A DNA stretch of 18,139 nucleotides, from positions 1 through 18,139 of the forward strand of contig JAFGIA010000195.1 of NCBI GenBank assembly GCA_016929795.1, in the 5' to 3' direction. Source of the DNA: Anaerolineae bacterium (GTDB taxonomy: Bacteria > Chloroflexota > Anaerolineae > JAAYZQ01). Made by a program: the position numbers and the translations under genes. The notes below the pieces were generated by a model, which was not told where the DNA came from, searched no databases, and worked only from the letters and a program-made list of their open reading frames with translations. This document shows positions 6,603 through 14,126 of this stretch, one piece after another (position 1 is the first letter of the stretch; each line of letters opens with the position of its first letter).

Positions 6603-8027
6603 TCACGTAAAGGATCGACCCATCCGCGCCTTGATGCGGCGAGCATAGAAGCCGATGGATGGCGGTGGCTGAAAGATTCGCCGGCTGATGGTGGCCTCGG
6701 TGATCAACATGCGCAGTAGCAGGTAGATCGGGTCGAGTGGCAGCGACGCCAGCCTGCGTGCCATTGGCGCGAGGAACGGCATCTCGACTATCAGTGGAAA
6801 GAGATGGCCCAGGTTCTGAATCTTGCGCTTCTCGCCGGGCGGCATCTTGATCACCGAGCCCGTGTACAGAGACGACGGTAGTGCCTCTTGATCCGTGTCG
6901 AGCAGGCCATGTTCTTCGACGTAGCGCCGGATCTCTGTGCCCGGAAAGGGCTGCAACAGCCCCACGTGCACAGCCGCAGGCTTCATCGCGATGTTCAGTG
7001 CCAGCGTTGCGAGGTCGATGTCCAGGCTGCCGTTCGGCACGCCCAGGATGTTCGCGGTGTACAGCTTGATCCCATACCTGTGCAGAACGCCGGCTGCCTC
7101 GATCATCTGCTCTTTGCTCATCCGCCGCTTGAACAACAGGTTGCGGATCTCGTCGTCTGCAGTTTCGACACCCATGCACGCCGAATGGCAGCCCGCTTCA
7201 CGCAGCAACCGGATCAGATCGTCGGTCACCAGGTTCGCGCGAACGTTACACACAAAGGGCACGCCAACCCGCTTCCGGTACCTTGTCGAGAACTCTTCGA
7301 TCCACGCCGGGTGGATGATAAAGGTGTCATCGGCAAAGTAAAAGAATTCAGCTCCGTGTTCCACTTTGAGCCACTGCGCTTCTTCGATGACATTGTCGAC
7401 GCTCCTGCGGCGCACCTTCGCCCACGTCTGGCCATAGATCTCCATGTATGCGTGGTTGAAGCAGTAGCTGCAGTCGTACGGACAGCCACGCCCTGTCAGG
7501 ATGGTGCGCATGCGACGGTGCTTGAGAAAGTGATCACGGCCCTTCATCAAGTCATGGTCGGGAAAGGGCAGGCTGTCCAGGTCCTGAATCAGAGGCGCTA
7601 CCGGGTTGCGATAGATATGCCCATCCTGCTTGATCCACCAATTCGGCGTGTCGTCGATGGACTGCCCGGTTTCCAGCCTGGCGACGAGGTCGACAAAAGC
7701 CGCGTCCCCTTCGCCGATGCACAGGCCGTCCACCCCATCTTGTTCGATCATCTCTGGAAAAAAGGTAGGGTGCGGCCCACCAAAGGCGGCGAAAAAATCA
7801 AATCGCTCCTTGAGCCGGCTGTTCGTCGACAGGACCTGGTGTTGCAGGCCCGAGTGGAGTCCGTAGCCGACCACCTGTGGTTGAAAGGTGGCGGCGATAG
7901 ACATCACGTCATCCTCTCGGATGGCAGCCAGGCGGACCTCGTGTCCGGCCTTTTTCAACCCACTCGACAGGTACATGATACCCAGCGATTCGAGCATCAA
8001 GTCGCTTACGACCAGTAGAATCTTCAT
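6603..8027 (-). CDS. B12-binding-domain radical SAM protein (BchE/P-methylase-like class)
   Basis: A 474-residue protein. Residues 1-130 look like the cobalamin-binding Rossmann domain of class B radical SAM enzymes (LGIMYLSSGLKKAGHEV, FGGPHPTFFPE, GLCIGEGDAAF). There is no DxHxxG motif, which is usual for this class. The radical SAM core follows with TGRGCPYDCSYCFNH, whose CxxxCxxC cysteines at 182, 186 and 189 bind the [4Fe-4S] cluster that cleaves SAM. Downstream, a short loop (C.GVETADDEI) and LGVPNGS fit the TIM-barrel core. Known relatives methylate unactivated carbons or carry out other radical modifications; the substrate is unknown. The start is ATG 8027, which overlaps the flippase stop as ATGA. 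The frame stays open upstream only inside the flippase gene. Its place in a glycan operon is uncommon. Confidence 0.88.
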   Translation of the reverse strand: MKILLVVSDLMLESLGIMYLSSGLKKAGHEVRLAAIREDDVMSIAATFQPQVVGYGLHSGLQHQVLSTNSRLKERFDFFAAFGGPHPTFFPEMIEQDGVDGLCIGEGDAAFVDLVARLETGQSIDDTPNWWIKQDGHIYRNPVAPLIQDLDSLPFPDHDLMKGRDHFLKHRRMRTILTGRGCPYDCSYCFNHAYMEIYGQTWAKVRRRSVDNVIEEAQWLKVEHGAEFFYFADDTFIIHPAWIEEFSTRYRKRVGVPFVCNVRANLVTDDLIRLLREAGCHSACMGVETADDEIRNLLFKRRMSKEQMIEAAGVLHRYGIKLYTANILGVPNGSLDIDLATLALNIAMKPAAVHVGLLQPFPGTEIRRYVEEHGLLDTDQEALPSSLYTGSVIKMPPGEKRKIQNLGHLFPLIVEMPFLAPMARRLASLPLDPIYLLLRMLITEATISRRIFQPPPSIGFYARRIKARMGRSFT

Positions 8028-9676
8028 CTTTGATCCACCATCCTTCTCAGCTTGAGCGGCCCGCCGATCCATTCGCCGGCCCACCGCGCCATCTCGCGCG
8101 CTTCCTCGATCGCCATGAGCCACACCGCAGCAACGTAAACGCACCCTCCCGCCGCTGCACTGGCGACGAGAATCGCGACACGCGACGTGAATACGCCGCC
8201 CGGCAGCAGGCCGTGCATCCAACCGGCAACGAGCCAGCTCGCCACTGTGGCGGCCCCTGCCGCGATAGCGATCTTGATCATCTCCCTACACAGCCGCCGG
8301 AGATCGAGGGCCGGCACCTGCCGGAGGAGGAGCACCCACAACACCGCACTGCCGATCCATGCCGCGATCGATGTGGCGCACGCGATCCCCGGAACCCCGG
8401 CTGACGGTGCCAACCAGGCGTCCAGAACCGTGTTCGTGCCCAGCATCCCCACCATGACCAATGTGGGCAGGGCAGCCTTGCGGCGCGCAAACAGCGCATA
8501 CACGGCAGTGTAGAGCAGAGACCACGCTACCAGCGCCGGGATGAGCTGGACCAATACCCGGCTCACTGCTTCCGTCTCGGCCGCCCCGAATTGGCCCCGT
8601 TCCAGCACCGTGCCAATGATCTCGCGGCGCAAAACGAGGGCAAAGCCTGCCAGTGGCAGCGCCGCGAGTGCTGCGCTCGTGATCGTGGACGCCAGTCTAT
8701 CTGCAAACTCTTGCTCTCGTGCCCAGCTATACAGGTCTGACAGCGCAGGGTAGATCGCTATGGCGGCCGAGATGGCAAATGTCTGTACGATCAGCTTGTC
8801 AAAGTCGGCAGCATACTCGAGGATCGAGACGCTACCCTCTCCCAGTGTGGAAGCGAAAGTGCGGTCGATGATCAGATTGAGCTGCAGCGCGACGATCGAC
8901 AGCGTCATGCCCAACAGCAGCACGCTCGTTTCCTTGACGCCCACCTGCCGCACCCGGAGCGATGGGTAGTAGCGTGGTCCTACGCTGCGCAGCACCACGA
9001 GTTGAAAGCCCAACGCCACGATACCACTCACGACCAGGCCGAACGCGACAGCGCGCACACCCAACCATCGATGGAGCGTCACGACCATCACCAGCACGAT
9101 CGACGTGCCGAGGACGTATGCGAAATTCGCTATGCCAAAGCGTCGGAAAAAGTAGAGCACGCTCTTGACAATCGCCGACAGAGTGGCGAGGGCGACCGTG
9201 GGCAACAGCAGGATCAAAAGCTGCGCCGTCAGCCGGCTCGTCTCCACGTCGAATCCGGGCCCCAGCCACCGCGCGATGGCCGGGGCACCGGCAGCGCCAA
9301 CCGCCAGCAGCACAACAGCGACGATCAACGATACGTTGCCCACGATGCTAGCAGCCGCCCACGCCTCGTCGTGTTGCCCACGCGTATAGTACTCACTGAA
9401 CAGGGGAACAAACGCGAGACTCAGAGAACCTGATGACAGGATGTTGATCGCCATCATGGGCAACGACACGGCAACCAGGAAGGCGTCCAGCTCATTGCTT
9501 GCGCCAAAGAGATACGCCAACAACGCCTGCTGCCCGATTCCGAGCACCTTGAGGGCCAGGCTCAAAACGAGTAGGGTGGCCGCCGCGCCATAAAAGTCGG
9601 CTCGACTGGCTTTTATGTCAATCGGTGAGCCTTGGTGACCCATGGCACGAACAGGCAACTGCTCGCTTCCTTCCAT
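8024..9676 (-). CDS. MurJ/MviN-type MOP-superfamily flippase
   Basis: A protein of about 550 residues with around 14 hydrophobic segments, laid out like MurJ/MviN of the MOP (MATE/Wzx/MurJ) superfamily. The N-terminal part (KVLGIGQQALLAYLFGASNELDAFLVAVSLP) and SLSLAFVPLFSEY are characteristic, as is the long first lobe followed by an ALFARRKAALPT segment. MurJ flips lipid II; homologues inside polysaccharide loci are thought to flip other lipid-linked glycans, which I favour here. The start is uncertain. ATG 9676 overlaps the lipoprotein gene by 64 bp, while an in-frame ATG at 9643 would shorten the overlap to 31 bp; neither has a strong ribosome-binding site. The stop overlaps the radical SAM start as ATGA. 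Confidence 0.85.
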   Translation of the reverse strand: MEGSEQLPVRAMGHQGSPIDIKASRADFYGAAATLLVLSLALKVLGIGQQALLAYLFGASNELDAFLVAVSLPMMAINILSSGSLSLAFVPLFSEYYTRGQHDEAWAAASIVGNVSLIVAVVLLAVGAAGAPAIARWLGPGFDVETSRLTAQLLILLLPTVALATLSAIVKSVLYFFRRFGIANFAYVLGTSIVLVMVVTLHRWLGVRAVAFGLVVSGIVALGFQLVVLRSVGPRYYPSLRVRQVGVKETSVLLLGMTLSIVALQLNLIIDRTFASTLGEGSVSILEYAADFDKLIVQTFAISAAIAIYPALSDLYSWAREQEFADRLASTITSAALAALPLAGFALVLRREIIGTVLERGQFGAAETEAVSRVLVQLIPALVAWSLLYTAVYALFARRKAALPTLVMVGMLGTNTVLDAWLAPSAGVPGIACATSIAAWIGSAVLWVLLLRQVPALDLRRLCREMIKIAIAAGAATVASWLVAGWMHGLLPGGVFTSRVAILVASAAAGGCVYVAAVWLMAIEEAREMARWAGEWIGGPLKLRRMVDQR

Positions 9677-11706
9677 CCAGTCAGCCGCACAGACGTCACG
9701 GCCGGCGTGGTAGTGTGGCTGCTCGACCCACGGAGCATCAGTCGGTAGCGGATAAAGCGCGATACTCCCACCGAAAGTGCGGCCTGGTTGGCCCCATCGG
9801 CGCTACTCTCGGCTGCGCGGATCCATTCACTCCACGTTGCACCGTCGTCACTGGTCGACACATCGACGGCGACTTCTGTTCCCCGCGGCAGCGTACACTC
9901 CCAGGCGATGGTGCTCCACTCGTGAGGCGTGCCGCCGAATGGCAAAGACACGAGCGAACCCTCCGCCGCATACGTGCGAGGCACCCGCCACTCGCCGGTA
10001 GGTTGGCTGTAGGTGGTGCCAAGACCCTTGTGCCCGTACGGCAACATGCCCCCTACCACCGTGTTGTCGTACGCGCCGAGGGTGGGAAGCGCCGTCCGCC
10101 GATCGCTGCCATACCCCCCTGCACTTCCCCAATAGATCCACGAATCCTGTTGGAACCCCTGGCTGGACATAAAATTGCTAAACACGATATCGAGCCATCC
10201 GTCCCGATTGAGGTCGGCCAGGGAGTTGCCCACCGCGCCGATCGTGTCCAGCGTGGTGTGATTGTCCGTTGTGAACCCTGCGCCACTGCCCCAGTAGATC
10301 TCGCTGCCCACCTGGTACGTCGACTCGCTTCGGAATTGGCTAAAGACGATGTCGACGAAACCATCCTTGTCTAGGTCCCCGATCGAGTTTGTCGTCGCAC
10401 CCTGCGTCGGCAGCGAAGTGCGATTCGCCCCGTCGTAACCGGTGCTGCTCCCCCAATAAATCCAGCTCTCTGCTTCGCGCGATGTGTTGTCGCGAAAGTT
10501 GCTAAAGAGCAGGTCGAGATAGCCATCGCCGTTCAGATCGAACACGGCGCTGTCTGTGGCGCCCTGCGTCGCGATTTCTGCCCGGTTCTCCGGCGAAAAG
10601 CGGTTCGGCCCACCCCAATAGATGTAGCTGCCGATCTCAAAGCTAGCATCGTTGTTGAGGCGGTGGTTGCTAAACACGATGTCGAGCCAACCATCGCCAT
10701 TGACGTCGGCTGGCGTGTTGGCATATGCGCCGAGGATTGGGAGGCTGGTGCGGTCCGATGCCGAAAAGCCGGATGCGCCGCCCCAGTAGATATAGCTGTC
10801 CATCTCATGCACATGATCTTCCAGGTAGTGATTGCTAAAGATGATGTCCAGCCATCCGTCGGCATCCAGGTCGGCGACGGAACCCAGTCCGGAACCGGAC
10901 CCGGGCAGCTCGCTGCGATCGCCGGCATGGTAGCCATCCTCCCGGCCCCAATAGATATAGTTGTTCACTCGATAGTTCATCGCATCGTCGTGGAGGTTCG
11001 CAAAGACGATGTCGAGGAGGCCATCTCGGTTCAAGTCGGCCACGGCCACACCGCGCGTTCCCATCGTTGGCAGCTCGGTGCGGCGCCCCGTCGAATAGCC
11101 ATCGGCGCTGCCCCAGTAAATGTAACTGTTCACCAGGTAGGTTTGGTTGTTGTAGTAGTTGGAAAAGACAATGTCCGGATAACCGTCCTGACTCAATTCG
11201 GCATATGGGGCAGGTGCAGGGAGGGTCGAGCCAAGGCGTAGCTTGCCTTCCACTGTCGTGTCGAGTCTTGACGCCGTTGCATAGCTTCCAGGTGCCGTCC
11301 AGTCCTTCTGTTCGTAGATCGTTTCTTGTCTGGACACACTGGTCGCCGTGGCAGCACCGATGGTCGCTTCGCTGCCCGGCACCAGGCCCATCCCCACTAC
11401 AGTGGTGGGTGCAGTCGACGGGGTGGCGCCCGGCGTCTGAGTGGCCGTGCGCCTGGGGACGAGTGTGACAGTTGGAGGCAGCGTAGGGGTGTAGGTGGCT
11501 GAGGAAACGGGAGGAAGGGTTGCCGTCACTTCGAACAATTCTGACGCGAGCGTCGGTGGTGGGGGTGCGGTCGTGGCGATCTCAACGCTTCGCACCTCCC
11601 CCGGTGGGTAGCAGCCGGTAACCAGCCAGGAAAGCGACGCAAAGAGTGCAAGCAGGCCAGCAGCGCTCACACAAGAGCCGTAACGTTTTGACTTGTGTGT
11701 GGTCAT
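9613..11706 (-). CDS. VCBS/FG-GAP-repeat lipoprotein with Thr/Pro-rich linker
   Basis: A 697-residue secreted lipoprotein. ATG 11706-11704 is chosen because a G-rich Shine-Dalgarno sequence (GAGGGGGG) lies just upstream and the signal peptide then reads normally, ending in the lipobox LVTGC (C32). A Thr/Pro/Ser-rich linker covers about 45-105. Seven tandem repeats of about 53 residues fill about 171-545. Each has a Ca-binding-type loop (D.N.DG..D; the first repeat is degenerate, SQDGYPD) followed by IVFSN and YIYWG, for example ADLNRDGLLDIVF and ADVNGDGWLDIVF. Seven repeats suit a seven-bladed FG-GAP/VCBS beta-propeller. A C-terminal beta-rich domain (about 560-680) ends in CLFVPWVTKAHRLT. 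It is the first gene behind the consensus promoter at 11803-11831. It may be a lipid-anchored surface binding protein, perhaps for glycan or Ca; this is inferred. Confidence 0.85.
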   Translation of the reverse strand: MTTHKSKRYGSCVSAAGLLALFASLSWLVTGCYPPGEVRSVEIATTAPPPPTLASELFEVTATLPPVSSATYTPTLPPTVTLVPRRTATQTPGATPSTAPTTVVGMGLVPGSEATIGAATATSVSRQETIYEQKDWTAPGSYATASRLDTTVEGKLRLGSTLPAPAPYAELSQDGYPDIVFSNYYNNQTYLVNSYIYWGSADGYSTGRRTELPTMGTRGVAVADLNRDGLLDIVFANLHDDAMNYRVNNYIYWGREDGYHAGDRSELPGSGSGLGSVADLDADGWLDIIFSNHYLEDHVHEMDSYIYWGGASGFSASDRTSLPILGAYANTPADVNGDGWLDIVFSNHRLNNDASFEIGSYIYWGGPNRFSPENRAEIATQGATDSAVFDLNGDGYLDLLFSNFRDNTSREAESWIYWGSSTGYDGANRTSLPTQGATTNSIGDLDKDGFVDIVFSQFRSESTYQVGSEIYWGSGAGFTTDNHTTLDTIGAVGNSLADLNRDGWLDIVFSNFMSSQGFQQDSWIYWGSAGGYGSDRRTALPTLGAYDNTVVGGMLPYGHKGLGTTYSQPTGEWRVPRTYAAEGSLVSLPFGGTPHEWSTIAWECTLPRGTEVAVDVSTSDDGATWSEWIRAAESSADGANQAALSVGVSRFIRYRLMLRGSSSHTTTPAVTSVRLTGWKEASSCLFVPWVTKAHRLT

Positions 11707-11802
11707 CTGTGGCCCCCCTCGACACATTTCCAGATCGGAGAATCCAGGATTGTGAGGTGCTGCTGCAATGCAAACCTGGTCCGCGTCTGCGCGATGCCGC
11801 TC

Positions 11803-11831
11803 ATTATAGGGCAACCCTATCTTTTTGTCAA
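11803..11831 (-). promoter_or_regulatory. Perfect-consensus sigma70 promoter with operator-like palindrome
   Basis: On the minus strand, TTGACA (11831-11826) and TATAAT (11808-11803) are both exact consensus and are separated by exactly 17 nt. The -35 box lies in the last codons of the upstream GT4 gene and that gene's TAG stop is in the spacer. Transcription would start near 11796, leaving a leader of about 90 nt to the lipoprotein ATG. A palindrome of 6+3+6 nt (11806-11820, ATAGGGCAACCCTAT on the plus strand) fills the spacer and enters the -10 box, a position where a repressor would block polymerase. No specific regulator can be named. Confidence 0.85.
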
Positions 11832-12965
11832 CCCTGCCACTTGACGGTAGATGTGCAGCATCTCGCGTGCCGAGCGCTCACGTGAGAACAGGCGGGCCTG
11901 TTCAAAGCCGCGCTGCACCATCGAATGTGCCAGCGTAGAATCGGTCAAGACGCGCACTATCGCCCTCGCCAGCTCGTTCTCGTCCGTCGGGTCGTCGACC
12001 AGCACGGCGGCATCGCCAACAACCTCCGGGATGGCGCTCGTGTTCGCCGCGACGACGGGGGCGCCGCACGCCATCGCCTCCAGAGGCACGAGGCCAAAAC
12101 CCTCGTGGAGCGACGGAAAGGCAAAGAGATCGGCTGCGTTGTACAGCGCCACGACGTCTTCCTGGGGGATCAATCCCGTAATGTGTACACGGTCAGTGAT
12201 GCCAAGCTCGGACAGCAGTTCTCGCACCCGGCGCTCGTCGTTGCTGGTCGCAAACGGCCGGCCGGTGGCAACCAGTGCGTGCGGCAAATCTGTTTCCCTG
12301 CACAACTGCCCAAATGCGCGCAACAGCGTCGGGATGTTCTTTTTTCGCGCCAGCAGCCCGACATACAGGATCAAGTGCTCTGGCAGGCCATACCTGGCAC
12401 GCACCGACGCAGCTGCGCCGGCATCGGGCAGCCGTCGAAAGCAAGGATCTGGTGCGGCGTGAACGACGTCCACCTTCTCCTGCGCAATGGACAGGTACCT
12501 CTCCAGATCGCGCCGCGTGTTCTCCGAGATGGCCACGATCCTGCTGGCGCGCGCCAGCACGTGCGGCTGCACCCGGCGCCAGTACCACACGTCTATGAGC
12601 GGATAAAAGTGGGGCAGTGCCAGGATCGTGACGTCATAAATCGTCAGGATCGTCGGGCAGGGCGATCCAAAGATGCCGAGGGAGCGGTTGTGGTGGATCA
12701 GGTCGAACCTTTCTCGCCTGAGGATGCCCGGCAGCCGTGCCTGCGCCCACGCACGCATCGTCAGTCGCTTGTCACAAGGCGCCACCCGCTGCTCCCAGTT
12801 CGCAAAGCGCTCCAGCGCTGGTTCCCATCGCTCGAGAAATGCGACGTACCTGTTAACCGGGTCCAGCTCTCCCAGCCCAATCAGCAGATTGAGGGTGGCC
12901 GTGCGCGCACCGCCTGGGCGTCCAAGGCCGAGCACGTCCAGGGCAATCTTGAGAGGACGTGTCAT
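11817..12965 (-). CDS. GT4-family glycosyltransferase
   Basis: A 382-residue GT-B-fold glycosyltransferase. The N-terminal acceptor half opens with KIALDVLGLGRPGGARTA (5-22, including the GG loop). The C-terminal donor half has LILYVGLLARKKNI (198-211), TGLIPQEDVVALYNAADLF and the EX7E motif EGFGLVPLE (288-296). These are signatures of the GT4 retaining family (Glycos_transf_1), many members of which use GDP-mannose or another nucleotide sugar. The start is ATG 12965-12963, overlapping the upstream gene's stop as ATGA. Upstream extension of the frame lies only inside that gene. Donor and acceptor are unknown. Its last codons carry the -35 box of the promoter at 11803-11831. Confidence 0.9.
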   Translation of the reverse strand: MTRPLKIALDVLGLGRPGGARTATLNLLIGLGELDPVNRYVAFLERWEPALERFANWEQRVAPCDKRLTMRAWAQARLPGILRRERFDLIHHNRSLGIFGSPCPTILTIYDVTILALPHFYPLIDVWYWRRVQPHVLARASRIVAISENTRRDLERYLSIAQEKVDVVHAAPDPCFRRLPDAGAAASVRARYGLPEHLILYVGLLARKKNIPTLLRAFGQLCRETDLPHALVATGRPFATSNDERRVRELLSELGITDRVHITGLIPQEDVVALYNAADLFAFPSLHEGFGLVPLEAMACGAPVVAANTSAIPEVVGDAAVLVDDPTDENELARAIVRVLTDSTLAHSMVQRGFEQARLFSRERSAREMLHIYRQVAGLTKR

Positions 12966-14125
12966 GCCGGCGTCCCCTCGTGTTGGCGACGGTGCCGCGC
13001 CACCACCTCTTCCAGAATCGCACGTGTCCGTTGTCCCAGGATGTCCGGCGTAAAGTGGGTCTGAAAGTGGACATACCCCTCTTCTGCCATCCGCGTACAA
13101 AGCGCCGGATCGCGCTCCAGATCCGCCACGGCGCCTGCGAGGGCTTGCGCATCCCCGCGCGGTACCAGGTACGCGTGTCGCCCATGCTCCAACGCCTTGC
13201 TCGCCGTCGGCGAGTCACCGGTAATGACGGGCTTGCGCATCGCCATTCCTTCATATATCTTGTTCTGGATCGTCCGCGTCGACTGCTCCGATGTGCCAAA
13301 TACCCCAAGACATACGTTGGCGCGCGCCGCCAATGCCGGGAGATCGTGCTTGTCGACCCAGCCTGTAAAATGCACGTTCCTCAGCCCCAGCTCCTGAACG
13401 AGTTCTTCCGCTCGCGCCTTCTCAGGGCCGGTGCCTACCATCTCGAACTCGATGTGGGGGCGATCGCGCAGTAGGGCGGCGGCCTCCACTATCGTGCATA
13501 CTCCGTGTAGAGGAATATACGTCCCATAGTAGAGCACCCGAAACTGGCCGTCATCATCGGCCGTGCCAGAAGGCGCCGGACGGTAGATCCGATCGTCAGC
13601 ACCGGTCGGCACCAGTCCAAAGCGAGCAGGATCGAGGTTGTACGTGTCGTGAAACCAATCGGTGTACTCGGCCGTGTCGATGATCAGATGGTCGGGCAGG
13701 CTGCACGCCCTCTTTTCCAACAGCCAGATCAGCTTGCCCGTCGTCGGGTTGCGATCCACCAGTCCGCGCTCCACCGCGATGAGATAGATAGACATGAACA
13801 CGTCGAGCACCAACGGGGTGCGTCGCCTGTTGGCCAGCAGGCGAGCCACAAAGACGTCGATCTGGCCCGGGTAACCCAACATCAGCACGTCAAACCCGGG
13901 CACTTGCTTGAACGCTTTCAGCAACGTCCGATAGCTGCCTACTGCCCGTTTCAAGAATCCTGGCTGCTTCCAGCCACCGAGCGCCGCCTGCACTCGATCC
14001 TCGATGCCGGTCCATAGCGGCACCTGGCACATGATCACCTCGACGCCGGCACGCCGCAACCCCTCGATCATGATTTGGTTGCGCGAATACTCTGTCCGGT
14101 ACGTCCCAAAGTAGCAGACGCGCAT
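12962..14125 (-). CDS. GT4-like glycosyltransferase
   Basis: A 387-residue GT-B glycosyltransferase. It starts MRVCYFGTYRTEYSRNQIMI, a typical first strand and Gly loop. The donor half shows RVLYYGTYIPLHG, MVGTGPEK, VHFTGWVDKHDLPALAARANVCLG and the NKIYEGMAM segment that takes the place of the EX7E region. The EQSTRTIQNKIYE spacing is longer than the classical EX7E, as in GT4 members with an 'NK.YE.MA' helix. The start is ATG 14125-14123, one base after the GT2 stop. It probably adds a sugar to a lipid-linked intermediate in the same pathway as its neighbours. The donor is not readable from sequence. Confidence 0.88.
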   Translation of the reverse strand: MRVCYFGTYRTEYSRNQIMIEGLRRAGVEVIMCQVPLWTGIEDRVQAALGGWKQPGFLKRAVGSYRTLLKAFKQVPGFDVLMLGYPGQIDVFVARLLANRRRTPLVLDVFMSIYLIAVERGLVDRNPTTGKLIWLLEKRACSLPDHLIIDTAEYTDWFHDTYNLDPARFGLVPTGADDRIYRPAPSGTADDDGQFRVLYYGTYIPLHGVCTIVEAAALLRDRPHIEFEMVGTGPEKARAEELVQELGLRNVHFTGWVDKHDLPALAARANVCLGVFGTSEQSTRTIQNKIYEGMAMRKPVITGDSPTASKALEHGRHAYLVPRGDAQALAGAVADLERDPALCTRMAEEGYVHFQTHFTPDILGQRTRAILEEVVARHRRQHEGTPA

Positions 14126-14126
14126 A

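Noticed and set aside
6888..8018. Plus-strand open frame of 376 codons opposite the radical SAM gene
   Set aside because: The minus strand carries clear cobalamin-domain and CxxxCxxC motifs; the plus frame shows none.
8028..8222. N-terminal extension of the radical SAM frame
   Set aside because: These codons lie wholly within the flippase gene, and ATG 8027 gives a canonical ATGA overlap and the family's usual N-terminus.
11707..11814. Upstream codons of the lipoprotein frame
   Set aside because: They would place 36 hydrophilic residues before the signal peptide and start near the -10 box of the promoter.
11925..13064. Plus-strand open frame of 379 codons opposite the GT4 gene
   Set aside because: It crosses the junction of two minus-strand glycosyltransferase genes and has no family features.
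12966..13100. N-terminal extension of the second GT4 frame
   Set aside because: It lies inside the preceding gene and reads as low-complexity residues. ATG 12965 starts directly at the first beta strand.
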